From contig WTXI01000041.1 of NCBI GenBank assembly GCA_022376515.1, positions 62,001-126,000 of the forward strand: a stretch of 64,000 nucleotides of DNA, written 5' to 3'. The stretch comes from Lactifluus volemus. Taxonomy: Eukaryota > Basidiomycota > Agaricomycetes > Russulales > Russulaceae. The notes beneath the pieces were generated by a model, which ran no database searches, was not told the origin of the DNA, and saw only the letters and a list, made by a program, of their open reading frames with translations. Positions 37,875 through 49,483 of the stretch are shown here, one piece after another; position 1 is the first letter of the stretch, and each line of letters begins with the position of its first letter. Made by a program: the position numbers and the translations under genes.

Positions 37875-39759
37875 CACACGTTGTAGTATAGTGTCGAGGT
37901 TATCCTCTGTCAATTGAGACTCGTCTCACCAACTTACAAGTAGTTCTATGCACGATCTCGTTTGATCTACAAAATGCCTAGCTTATTGTCACCTTATGTA
38001 GAACGCACTGACCTACGCACCACGCCTGGTGTAGCAGTATATCAACAACATTCTTGTAAGGGTCGTAATGAGGAGCCAACTTGAAGTACACTTAAATCAA
38101 GTGCACGCGAGCTGTGTAATTCCTGAACTCATGGGTAGAACCACTGCTTTCTCCAAACGTGTTATAATAACTACCGCCATCACTGAGTTTTGTTCATGCG
38201 CTGGCCTCTCACGCGTTAAAATATGTGAGGGCATCGACTGTGGCTTCGTGAGGCGAGCAGGAGCTAGATCAAGACAACGACCGTTTTTGATTCTCCTTTC
38301 AGTCCCATGTAATAAGGCGGATCTTACCTGCGGCCTCAAATTCAACCTCTTTTTTCGACCCGTACTCGTCCTCACGCCTGCCCTAAACCTCGACCCAATT
38401 TGGACGGCTCGATTGCATCAACTCCGACGTCCCGCCTTCCCTCAAAACCAACATCGCCTCGATCACCGACTCCGACGCGTCCTCAGCTGAAGACATCAAT
38501 AGGACAGCCTCTTGAGGTATATGGACTTATACATATTGAGTATTTCCCACTGTTGGGACTTCATATCAGTCTTTGGCAATTGGCAGTGCTTACATTTAGT
38601 CTACTACTCGCATCCGTCTTCAGCCTTCCTTTTCAGATATCTCTACTATACCGGTGCTACGAGATGCCGCCTATCAGCGTGCTGCCACTCTTCCGCCACC
38701 TCTTCCCCTTTTTCTTATGGACTATCGAGCAACGTCACGCGAGGCCAAGCTGTCCGGAACATTGCCGATGCAGCGCCTCCTCGGCTGAACCCTTCCATTC
38801 CCCTTTTCCTTCATCAATCATTCGTTTCACACTACTTTAGGATGTCCTAGGGGGCAGTGCTTTCTAGCGTCGTCTTCTAAGACTTGTCCTCTTTTGTTTT
38901 GCCCGAGCTACTACAGAAGAGTTATAAAAGGCCTTGCCCATTGGCCTAGAAGGGCATCCAATAAATTCCTTCTCTTTTGGATCACTCGTCTTGTTTTCGC
39001 TTTCGTTGCGTCTCGTCTCTCGTTCCCATCTACCCCCGCTCGTTATGGTTCCGGCCCCGACCATGCGTTCGAAAACCTAAACGCGTCCAACTTTCGTTCA
39101 CTTCCCGATCCAGAAACATGCCATGAGCGTCGTTATCGTTCCCCGTCCCACTAGGCTCTTGTCGACTCCCCCTTTGCTTCCTTCAGACTCGCCCGTGCTC
39201 TCTGGAGTACGTTCAATACCTGCCACGATCAGCCACTCCTATATAGTACTCGCAAATTTCACTGACATAGTAAGAACCTAATGTCATGGGCCTGACCACT
39301 ACCAGCCGTTTGTCATTGCGCCCGTAGCTAATTACCGTGACAGTCGGCGATGACCGGATTGGCTGTGTAACCCATGACTGGAGTCTTTAGCTAAAACGCC
39401 TTTACGCGCTTACCGATACTATGGCAGCTCATCTAGTCACCCAGGCCTTCTCAGAAGCGGGTTTTGATGTTCTACCTGGTGCCGAGGGCATGCATCCGTA
39501 TGGCGCTCGTCGTATCTGTGGACAATAAAATATTCTACTCGTAGTGCTACACTTAATGAGATTGGGACCTACCACCGCTAATTGGAAATGGTTATCGTTA
39601 TCAGCGTATTAATGTCGTGGCTGTGTTGAGCCTGAGAAAGCGTCCGTTTATTACAGGAATGCTGTACAACGTGGGTGTATCTAGGTTCTCTGGCGGTGAT
39701 ATAACTGAGTCTATCCCTCAAGTCACCCATTTCAAGATCTAACCGTTATACTGCCGTCA
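37875..39759. repeat. Duplicated spacer carrying a 0.9 kb insertion
   Basis: The ends match the F1-F2 spacer. About 38,310-39,225 has no counterpart there and looks inserted. Within it, open frames at 38,400-38,850 and 38,894-39,154 show no family I recognise, although codon-like stretches (SITDSDASSAEDINRTAS in one frame) suggest a broken gene fragment. Confidence 0.6.
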
Positions 39760-41722
39760 ATGAATCCTATTGAGTATGTCTCTTTCCCTCAATCGCAATA
39801 ATCCCTAATAATCTTGACCTAGGCGAACTCATAAGCCCACAACTACGAGCGGTCTCCTGTCAACGTTCCGAATCGGGCCAAGCAATCTCAGCATCGCCAG
39901 CCGATCATCCATTAGGAACTCTTTCATGCCGACAGATGGCCGCTTCATAGGATCACAGATCGAAAAGCGTGATCCGCGTCTCAGGAAAGAAATGTTTATT
40001 CAACAAGGACCAGGTAGTAGCATTCATCTTGTTAATAAGCAACCGCAAGCAATATTGACCTAGATGGTTACAGGCCTGGTGTTGAAACGAGTCACGATCG
40101 GATCGCTCCCCGATGAAGTTCTCCTAGAAATCTTCCACTTCTATCGAGCTGCCGTCATCGATGAATTTGAGCTTCCATGGAAATGGCACATGGCTTGGCC
40201 GACGCTGGTGCACGTATGCCGAAGATGGCGAGGCATCATCTTTGCCTCACCAGTTGGTCTCGATCTGCAGCTTTACTGCACAACGGAAACACCTGTGAGA
40301 AAAATGCTGAATATGTGGCCAGCATTACCTCTCGACATCCAATTTTTCGGCAATGACGGGGAAAGACCATACTGGGAGGGCAAATGGGACAATGTCATCG
40401 CTGCAATGGAGTGTCGTGATCGCGTACGCCAAATTTCAATTTACGACATATCAGTGGCAAGTTTTTTATGGGTGCAAGTTTCCACGATGATGCAAGAGTC
40501 ATTTCCGGAATTGACCGAGGTGTATTTAGGCTGTGACCTAGATCCAGCTCATGTGGGTGTGCTCCCCGATACATTCTTAAATGGATCCGCCCCACGTTTA
40601 CAATCTCTCATTTTGCGTCACATCTTATTTCCGTCATTGCGAAAGTTCCTCTTGTCTACAAGTGACCTGACATCGCTCAGTCTTGAGGACATACCGAATG
40701 ATGGGTACATTCAAGTTTCACCCGAGGCGATGGTGACATCTCTATCCTCATTGACAAGGCTCGAATCATTTACCATCACATTCATATCCCCTACGCCTCA
40801 ACCGAAACGAAGAACGCGACTCCCACCTCCCGGCGCTCGCACTGTCCTCTCCGCTCTCACAAAATTATTTTTCAAAGGTGTCAGCGAGTACCTAGAAGTC
40901 TTTGCAGCCCGAATCGACGCCCCTATACTCGAAGGGCTCGGGATACACTTTTTCAATCAGCTCGTCTTCGATATTCCACAAACCAGTTGGCTCATTGGTA
41001 ACCTGGGGAATCCCGGGCCATCCGGTCTTTGCCTGCGTTTCTCGCAGACTTGGAGTGACAAGGTCGGTGCCCGCTTCTTTTGGCCACGAACGGGATCTCT
41101 TGGCGGGCCTAGTCTCTACGTGGCAGTCCGTGGAAAAGGGTTGGATTGGCAGGTATTCTCTGTAGCACAGATATGCAACCAAATTCTGCCTCTCTGCTCG
41201 AGCGTGGAGTGGCTCAACGTCGAGTACGGCGATTCGTGGGAGATCGAACCTCCGCTAAGAATGCAGCCGGATAACATGGATCACACGCGATGGCTCGAAT
41301 TATTCCAGTCATTTATCTCTGTGAAGCGTCTAGAGATATCCAATGAGCTGGAGTCGTTCATCGCGGCTGCATTACAAGGGCTCACGAAAGAATCGGTGAC
41401 TGGAGTATTCCCCACGCTAAATAGCCTTTCGATTGTTGGGGATACTTCAGATAGGGCGGCACAGCAAGGGATAAAGGATTCGTCAATGCGCGCCAGCACT
41501 CGATTACCCTGTAGCTTTCCATCGCTTGAACAGATGGACACAGAGTCTCTCGTGGCGATAAATGCTTCCCTTTATCTGTTCTCAGGCTACCACTATCGAT
41601 TTTTCTCATTTCTCATCATTTCTATACAGACCTCGTTTCACCCCGAAATGTCCGTTGCCTTTTCTACTGTTATCGTGTGTAAAATGTACTCACCTTTGCG
41701 AGACTGCTGTATGATATCGTAG
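39760..41722 (+). CDS. F4: F-box-like protein, subfamily B
   Basis: Likely SCF substrate receptor. Exons are 39,760-39,773 (MNPI plus a split Glu), 39,823-40,013 and 40,074 onward. All junctions are in phase, which favours this start over the ATG at 40,064, which lies inside the second intron. The F-box reads VTIGSLPDEVLLEIFHFY with TLVHVCRRWRGIIFASP, at about residues 75-120. About 350 residues of degenerate leucine-rich repeats follow (SLRKFLLSTSDLTSLSLEDI; GVSEYLEVFAARIDAPIL; LQGLTKESVTGVFPTLNSLS). Near 41,470-41,500 one base is missing relative to F5, so the last 80 codons are out of frame. The true end should match F5 at about 41,555 rather than 41,722. F5 is its nearest relative. Confidence 0.82.
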
Positions 41723-42429
41723 CGATCACCATTCCTAGCAGATTCACAACTTGTGTCGTATTAAACGAGAAACCTGACTAGAATTAATTACGACCCAAAG
41801 TGCATGAATGACTCGTTGGCCTTGTGGCCATATCGCGTTGGATCGCGCTGATCCGCGGTGTCCGGTCGCGTCTCACTGGCAGGTACTACACTTATTAATG
41901 AGGTTCTGACTTACCATTGCCCATTGCAAGTCGTTATCGTTATTAGCACATTAGTGTGCCCGTCTATTACAAGTATTGAACGAGAATCAATCCTGAGGTA
42001 GATAGTAGAAACAGTGACTTGGATAAGATACTAACCTCAGTCAGAAAGAGAAAAGACTGAGGTGCGAGAGGCACGACGGTTACAGCACTCAAGGTAGTAA
42101 GTAACTGAGATAATTAGTGAAGGCAATGGCATAATAAAGGTGGAACGCTACGAAAATATGAAGATCGGGCAATCAGATAAACGAAGATATGAAACTGGTA
42201 TCATCGGGTATTAGCGGTCACGCGTCACGTCACGGTACTAACGTGTCTCCCCAGCGTTGGTTCGACTTAACGCGCTTAACGCCTTGCGAGGCTGTGCTCC
42301 CAACAACAGGAACGCGATGCTGCGGTCCCTTCTGTACAACGTGGGTGTATCTGGGTTCTCTGGTGGTCATATAACTATCCCTCAAGTCACCTACTTCAAG
42401 TTCTAACCGAGACTCTTATACTGCTGTCA
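41723..42429. other. Spacer F4-F5 with a 360 bp insertion
   Basis: About 41,971-42,330 interrupts sequence that is continuous ahead of F4 (near 39,655). It includes a perfect 8-bp inverted repeat, cctcagtc at 42,035-42,042 and gactgagg at 42,055-42,062. No coding region was recognised. Confidence 0.5.
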
Positions 42430-44206
42430 ATGAATCCCATTGAGTATGTCTCTTTCCTTCAATATCGCAGTAATCACTAATAGTCTTGACCTAGGCGCAC
42501 TCATAAGCCCACAACCACGAGTGGTCTCCTACAAATGGGACCGATCAATCTCAGCACCGCCAGCCGATCATCCATTAGGAACTCTTCATGCCGACAGATG
42601 GCTCTCCAAAGGCTCACAGATCGAAATGCGTGGTCCGCGTCTCAGGAAGGAGATGTTTATTCCACAAGGACCACTGGCAGGTAGTAGTATTCATCTTGAG
42701 CAACCGCAAGCAATATTGACCTAGATAGTTAAAGGCCTGGTGTTGAAACGAACTACGATCGGATCACTCCCCGACGAAGTTCTCCTAGAAATATTCCGAT
42801 TCTATCGAGCCAGCGTCATCTTCCATGGTGATTCCCTTTGGCACAGGACTTGGCACTGGCACGGGCTGGTGCACGTATGCCGAAGATGGCGAGGCATCAC
42901 CTTTGCCTCACCACTTGGCCTCGATCTACAGCTTTACTGCACAACGAAAACACCTGTGAGAAAATTGCTGAATGTGTGGCCAGCATTGCCTCTCGATATC
43001 CAATTTTCCGACAATGACCAATTAAGACCATACTGGGAGGGAAAATGGGACAATGTCATCGCTGCAATACAGTATCGTGATCGCGTACGTCAAATCAGAG
43101 TTAACGGCCTATCGGTGGCAGGTTCCCTCTGGGTGCAAGTTTCCACGATGATGCAAGAGTCATTTCCGGAATTGACCAAGGTGTCTTTATGCTGTGACCT
43201 AGATTCGGGTCATGGTGTGCTCCCTGATATATTCTTAAATGGATCCGCCCCACGTTTACAATCTCTTAGTTTGGGTCACATCTTATTTCCGTCATTGCGA
43301 AAGTTCCTCTTGTCTACAAGTGACCTGACATCGCTCAGTCTCGAGGACATACCGAATGATGGGTACATTCAAGTTTCACCCGAGGCGATGGTGACATCTC
43401 TATCCGCATTGACAAAGCTCGAATCATTTACCATCACATTCATATCCCCGACACCTCAACCGAAACGAAGAACGCGACTCCCACCTCCCGGCGCTCGCAC
43501 TGTCCTCTCCGCTCTCACAAAATTATTTTTCAAAGGTGTCAGCGAGTACCTAGAAGTCCTTGTGGCCCGAATTGATGCCCCTATACTCAAGGGGCTCGAG
43601 ATACGCTTCTTCCATCAGCTTGTCTTCGACATTCCACAAATCAGTTGGCTCATTGGTAACCTGAGGAATCCTGGGCCATCTGGTCTTTCCCTGCGTTTCT
43701 CGCAGAATCGCGGGGTCAGTGCCTGCTTCTCTTGGTCACGAACGGGATCTCTTGGCGGGCCTTATCTCCAGGTGGCAGTCCATGGCAAAGAGTTGGATTG
43801 GCAGGTATTCTCTGTAGCACAGATATGCAACCAAATTCTGCCTCTCTGCTCCAGCGTGGAGTGGCTCAACGTCGAGCACGGCGACTTGTGGGGGATCGAA
43901 CCTCCGCTAAGAATGCGGCCAGATGACATGGATCACACGCGATGGCTCGAATTGTTCCACTCATTTATCTCTGTGAAGCGTCTAGAGATATCCAATGAGC
44001 TGGAGTCGTTCATCGCGGCCGCGTTACAAGGGCTCACGAAAGAATCGGTGACTGGAGTATTCCCCACGCTAAATAGCCTTTCGATTGTTGGGGATACTTC
44101 AGATAGGGCGGCACAGCAAGGGATAGAGGCATTCACCAATTCGCGCCAGCACTCAGATTACCCTGTAGCTTTCCATCGCTTGAACCGTTGGACACATAGG
44201 AGTTAG
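42430..44206 (+). CDS. F5: F-box-like protein, subfamily B
   Basis: The F-box and repeat exon is fully open to 44,206. It reads TTIGSLPDEVLLEIFRFY, then GLVHVCRRWRGITFASP, then leucine-rich repeats as in F4, and ends FHRLNRWTHRS. The upstream exons match F4 (ATG 42,430; second exon 42,495-42,680), but the second exon lacks single bases near 42,585 and 42,605 relative to F4, so its frame does not join correctly. Either it starts internally or these are base errors. It is about 85-90 percent like F4 by eye, so the pair arose by recent duplication. Role inferred: substrate receptor of an SCF ubiquitin ligase. Confidence 0.82.
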
Positions 44207-45156
44207 TGCTCGTGGTGATAAATGCTTCCCGTTATCTGATCGAGTTTTTCATGTACTGATTTCTCATCATTTCTATACAGATCTCGTTTGACTCTCGAAA
44301 TGTTCGTTTCCTTTGCTACTATTTTCATGTGTAAAATGTACCGACCTTGCGAGACTGCTGTATGATATCGTAGTAATCACCGGTCCTAAGAGATTCACAA
44401 CTTATGTCGTATCGAACGAAAAACTTGACTAGAAATAATTACGATCCAAAGTACATGAATGATTCGTTGGCCTTGTGGCATATCGAGTTGCATCTGCCAG
44501 TGTGCTTGCTACCGTGACCAGCTTCCGTCAATATGGGTCCTCACAAGTGTCAAGATCTCCAAGTTATTTGAGATCTTATCGTAGCTGCTACTAAAACACC
44601 CAGTAACAACTTGATTGGTCACTGAATCTGACTCGGCCCGTTACCCCACCAGCACCGCAACCGGTCACCATATCACATTCGAAATCAGCGCCACGCTACT
44701 TTCGCACCCGGTCAACAATGTGTCCAAAGTGAAATCCATGCAAGGCAGCTTGGACGTGCACGTGACGATCAAGACCACGCGCGGCCTCACCAGACCGAGA
44801 ATGCTCACACGCGATAGCAATATGTTGATCCTCAACTCGTTCTCATCGGTCCGACTTTCTTACCTCCATTCTGCTTGCATGCCAATGTGTAGATACTCTG
44901 CGTGACAGATTTCAGCACCTCCCATGGAAAGAAATAAAAGAAGAGTTGTGGTGTCAGGTTACAAGTGAAACGACGACAGGAAAATGGTAATTTGTAGGTT
45001 AAACTGTGTATACGTTACTGCGTCATCTCTTCACTCCCGTAATGACAAGATGTCAGCGTGTCACCTGCAAGCGACGACATCGCCGGCATTTTCCCTAATT
45101 GTGACTGTGGCTGATTCCAAAACTTTTGCTTTTGCCGACCACAATTCGAGATTCTG
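44207..45156. repeat. Duplicated intergenic block between F5 and F6
   Basis: 44,590-44,945 repeats 35,500-35,930, and the flank up to the F6 promoter repeats the F3 upstream region (35,930-36,158). No gene seen. Confidence 0.65.
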
Positions 45157-45164
45157 TATAAATA
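45157..45164 (+). promoter_or_regulatory. TATA box of F6
   Basis: tataaata lies 54 bp before the F6 start, inside a block (about 45,060-45,210) conserved ahead of F3 and F8. Confidence 0.5.
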
Positions 45165-45210
45165 ACTGTCCTGCCCTCGGCTTCCCTCCCAACGCGGCTG
45201 CTTGCTGTCG

Positions 45211-46917
45211 ATGAATCCTACTGAGTGTGTCTATGTCCTTCATTATTGCAGAAATGCCGTGACTAAGTTTCGAATTAGGTTCACTCGAATGCCCCCATCC
45301 TTCTTGGTGCCAATGAATGATCTTACCATAGACGGAAGCCGAAAACCTACCAGGGCGGAATCGAAACAAGAATCAGGTATGATCACATCTGAAACCCACA
45401 CAACAACCACCTCTGACCTGTAACGTGACCGTCTGGCCGCACCAGGCCTCGTATCCCAGGTGACAATTGAATCACTCCCAGATGATGTCCTTCGAGAAAT
45501 GTTTCACTTATATCGCGTCATCACCACCTACACCGACACACACGAAGACTTTGGCGATCACATCTATACATGGGAATGGAAGAAGCTGGTGCAGGTTTGC
45601 CGAAGATGGCGACACGTCATCTTTGCATCACCGCTCGGCCTCGATCTGCAACTCTTATGCACGCGGATAACGCGTGTGAGGGAATTGCTGGATATTTGGC
45701 CAGTGCCGACCTTGCCTCTCGTCCTCGACATCGAGTACTTTTACCCCTTTGGGGGAGGGGCCAGTTACTGGGAGAATAGAATGGACGACTTGATCGCGGC
45801 ACTGGAGCGTCCCGATCGCATTCGCCAGATTCGTCTGCTCCTTTTATCCTGTTCTCAATTTGAACGGGTCGCCGCGATGATGCGGGACCGATCATTTCCG
45901 GGATTGACTCATCTTTCGTTTGGAAAATACGAAGGGAAGAAGGTCGTCGTTCTCGATCCGTTCTTGAGCGGATCGGCACCACGTTTACGACATCTCTATT
46001 TGTGGAGAGTTGCCATTCCGTCGTTGCCCAATCTTCTCTTGTCTGCGACAGACCTTACGACCGTTCGTCTTCACGACATCACTTCTTACTTTTCGCCTGA
46101 AACAGTGGTCGCTTGCCTCTCCGCGTTGACAAAGCTCGACCATCTCGACCTTCTTTTCCAGTCCTGGACTCCTCACCCCAACCAAGAGCCACCATCTCCC
46201 GACACTCGCACTATCCTCCCCGCTCTCACAAAGTTCTCTTTTCAAGGTGTCTGCCAGTACCTGGAAATCCTCTTAGCCCAAGTCGATGCGCCTCTGCTCG
46301 AGGTGTTCAAGGCAAGCTACTTTGATCAACTTGACCTCAACTTCAAGTTTCCGCAAGCCATTCGATTCATTGGGTACCGAGGACTTCCCATACCAAAATA
46401 TCTACAACTGGCTTTCTGTCCTAACACTGAGGTCATGATGGCGTTTTGTCGTCATGGCAAGGGCGGGAGGAAAGTGGATGATCACTCATTTTGTCTCGAG
46501 TGGAAAATCCTGGGTGAAGACTTAGATGGCCAAGTCTTTTCCGTATTGGATGTATGCAGCCAGATTGTGCCCATCTGCTCCACCGTAGAGCTGCTCGAAA
46601 TCGGCTTCGGCGATTGGATTTGGTATACAACACCAGTTGATAGACAACTAGATGACGTGGATCCCACAGTGTGTCTCGACCTGTTTCGCTCGTTGACCTC
46701 TGTGAAGACTCTGGAACTAGCGATAGACCTGGAACCGTTCATCGCGGCTGCGTTGAAAGAGGTCCCAGACGAATCGGTTGCGGAGGTTTTTCCTGCTCTT
46801 GAAAAGATCTCTATTTTTGGGAGGGGGAATTTTGGGTCTAGCATCAGCCGAGGCTTGAGGTCATTCGTCGCTGCGCGCCAGCACACCGGTCGCCCTGTAG
46901 TTATTGACGAAGGCTAG
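45211..46917 (+). CDS. F6: intact F-box-like protein, subfamily A
   Basis: The cleanest member of subfamily A, about 527 residues. Exons are 45,211-45,224, 45,279-45,376 and 45,446-46,917, all in phase with GT-AG introns of 54 and 69 bp. The F-box (about residues 42-90) reads VTIESLPDDVLREMFHLY then WKKLVQVCRRWRHVIFASP. The rest is a run of degenerate leucine-rich repeats (SLPNLLLSATDLTTVRLHDI, GVCQYLEILLAQVDAPLL, IAAALKEVPDESVAEVFPAL) ending HTGRPVVIDEG. No signal peptide or membrane segment. It probably docks to Skp1 in an SCF ligase, with the repeats choosing the substrate. F8 is its nearest relative. Confidence 0.88.
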
Positions 46918-47346
46918 CACACGTTGTAGTACAGTAATCGACGATTCATTGAGACTTGTCTCAGAAACTGACAAGCACTTCTGTGCACGATCTCATTTGA
47001 TCCACAACACGTCTAGTACACTGGCACCTAATGAAATCGTTAATCAAGTGGGCGAACAGTATAATTCCTGAACTCATGGCCAGAACTTGCTCCAAACGTG
47101 TTAACTACCGTAACCACTGGCTTTTATTCACACGCTAGCCTCTCACGCGTTAAAATATGTGAGGGTGTCAACTGTGGCTTTATCCCTGCAGAGGGGCGAG
47201 CAGGAGCTAGATGAAGACAACGATTGTTTTTGTTTCTCCTTTCAGGCTCTTGTTGTGTAAGGAAGAATATATTTGACCGAAATCAGCCACTCTTACATGG
47301 TACTCTCATATTTCGCCGACATAGTAAGAACCTAATGTCCATGGGA
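46918..47346. repeat. 3' flank repeat of subfamily A
   Basis: Matches the DNA after F1 and after F3. Likeness stops abruptly at about 47,346, within a stretch matching aagaacctaatgtc, marking the end of the duplicated block. Confidence 0.6.
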
Positions 47347-47699
47347 TCTGATATCGAGGACACAATTATGCCAAGGAGAGTGCGAAAAACAACACAGAGA
47401 GGGGAGAAGATGCAAGCACAGCAACATGCAAGGGCAGGGAGAGCGGGTGCAGAGACCAGCAGAAGGAGCAACAAGAGGGAAGAGGAGGCAGGATTGGACG
47501 CTGTGGCGAGGCGCACGTGGAAAGAAGGCGGGAATTGACCCTGTGATGAGGCGCAGCCGCGGCAGGGAAGTGAGAGGCGAAGCTGGAGGGAGGAGGGAAA
47601 GTGCTGTTGTGGCGCGGCGCCCGCGTGGCGGAGGACTCTGAGCAGCGAGAGCGACTAGAGGAGAAGGCTCAAGGGTGCCATAACGTCACCGTCTAGAAC
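47347..47699. other. Purine-rich stretch
   Basis: The plus strand is strongly rich in A and G between about 47,390 and 47,640. Two open frames cross it (47,224-47,538 and 47,426-47,641), but their Arg/Glu/Gly-rich products follow from composition. I do not call a gene. Confidence 0.4.
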
Positions 47700-48470
47700 A
47701 ATGACATCGGTCCTTGTGGATCGGATGTCTATCAGCAATGGGCTGAGCCTCAGCTGTCAGCCTTCCATCGTCCGCAACAACTTGGTCAACAACAACTTGA
47801 ACCCAACGGATGCCAGTGGTGGTATCGTTGTGCTCGGTTCTCCCGGCCGGGCTCGCTTGGTGGACACTATTTGGGTAGTCAAATAATTCCTTACCTATTC
47901 TATTTCGTTGCCAACTCACACATCTGACAGAACCATGGGGTGGTAACTATACCGGGACCATCGTCCAGAACGACACTGCCATTGGGGGCCTTGCCACCGA
48001 CTCGAGGTCTAAGTCCGTTATTTCCCCACAAGCCCGTGGTTTTTTCTGACAGGTTGCGTAGGATCGGCACAGCCGTTGGGCCCCAGACTTGGTTCAACAA
48101 CTTCCTTTGGCCCAAATGGCAGCCATTCGGGCACCTTCCTGAACAATAACATCACTGGTGCATTTGGTTATGGCATAGCTATCACGTCCGCTCGTAACTT
48201 CACTATGCAGGGCAACGCCCTCTTCGATAACACGTCCTTCATCGGATCCGGGGACCAAATTGATCCGCTTCCGACTCGACGCCATCAAGTGCCGCCTTGA
48301 TTGTCGACATGGAAATGTGAAGTCGTCTACAATCCAACCCTCAGTTTCAATATGTGCAAGACGGCATGGGTCTGACTTGTGTCCAGCCTCCGAGTCCGGA
48401 CGGCGGCAGCGTGTCGTTCCAAGGAACCCGGAACCAGGGGCCGGTGTTTCCGAGCCGCAGATCACATCGG
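47700..48470 (+). pseudogene. Relic of a right-handed beta-helix protein
   Basis: Pieces of a parallel beta-helix protein appear in order but in three frames: SLSCQPSIVRNNLVNN, GGIVVLGSPG and DTIWVV (47,745-47,880), then after a likely intron WGGNYTGTIVQNDTAIGG (47,938-47,992), then SGTFLNNNITGAFGYGIAIT and ARNFTMQGNALFDNTSFIG (48,127-48,245), and QYVQDGMGLTCVQPPSP (near 48,350-48,400). The Asn-rich rungs (NNN, QGN, DNT) are typical of such folds, which include pectate-lyase-like and other carbohydrate-active proteins. The N-terminal part is absent and the frame breaks repeatedly. Exact activity cannot be assigned. Confidence 0.6.
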
Positions 48471-49483
48471 AAAAGATATCAGTAGCTCGTCGTTTGCATC
48501 CACTAGATCCGAATAACCTACTCCTCCGGAATCGACCGTGTTGGCGTCAGGGTCGGCGGCGACAGCCAAGCCCGAGACCAAGAAGGTGCCACGACTTCTC
48601 TCCGAGCAGAAGAGGATGTCGTCGTCGAGCTAGGACTGACGCGGTACGGGATGTGGAAAGCGACGGAAAAAGCGCATACATTTGTTTTTTCTTTCCAATT
48701 TGTCATTCATTCCATGCACGGTGTTCACAGAGTTTGGAAATCTCTCATTTTTGGGTGAGTATTTGTCCCCCCCCTTCTCCGACTACATTGCTGACCAGCA
48801 CCTAGCCACTCAACGTCGCTGAATCTGACCTCATCGCATGAAATACCTCCCATCCTTAATGCAAATACACCCCATTATTACCTTTCAACACGACAACCAT
48901 CGGCCGTACCTCTTCTCACAACTGGCCAAACGTTGACTATACGCCCACAATCTAGGGAGTATCCGAGTCTGAGTCGTTCCTTCGTTCCTCAACTCTCAAT
49001 CTTTGAAACCTGTGATATTTCAAGTTCGTAGCTACGGGTGGTTGATGTAGATGATAGTGGTAGCGCATTCAGTAAAAACGCAAACATAATGCTATCAACC
49101 TAGTGGATATCAGGGAATCAGAAGCTTAAACGAAGCAGGACATGATACTATCATTGGCACAAAAGAAAAAAAAACGACAAAGGAATCCGCAACAACAATG
49201 AAGAGGAAAATAAGATGATCCAAGGCATGGTAAGAACATAGAACCGAGTCGAGGATTACAAGGTGGTCGTGGCCGAAAGGAGAACGTTGTGGGACACAAG
49301 ACTTGGGTGGGGCTGACTCGGAAGGAACAGGCCGAGAAGGCGGTCCGAGATCGCGCTCGGCACATGGAAGATACCTTGAAGGACCGATAATGGGATGAAG
49401 ACAGATAGGGGAAGGTGGACAGGGAGCGGGTGGAGAGAAGCATACGAGAGCAGGTGCGGTGGATTTTCATCAGGATGACGTTC
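48471..49483. other. Spacer between beta-helix relic and F7
   Basis: No gene recognised. It contains the 3' flank of the minus-strand F7 gene. Confidence 0.4.

Noticed and set aside
40064..40073. ATG at 40,064 as the start of F4
   Set aside because: It lies in the second intron. The upstream exons join in phase and match F6 and F2.
41500..41722. Long C-terminal extension of F4
   Set aside because: It arises from a one-base loss; F5 ends earlier in the homologous frame.
47224..47641. Arg/Glu-rich open frames
   Set aside because: They result from the purine-rich composition of the DNA.
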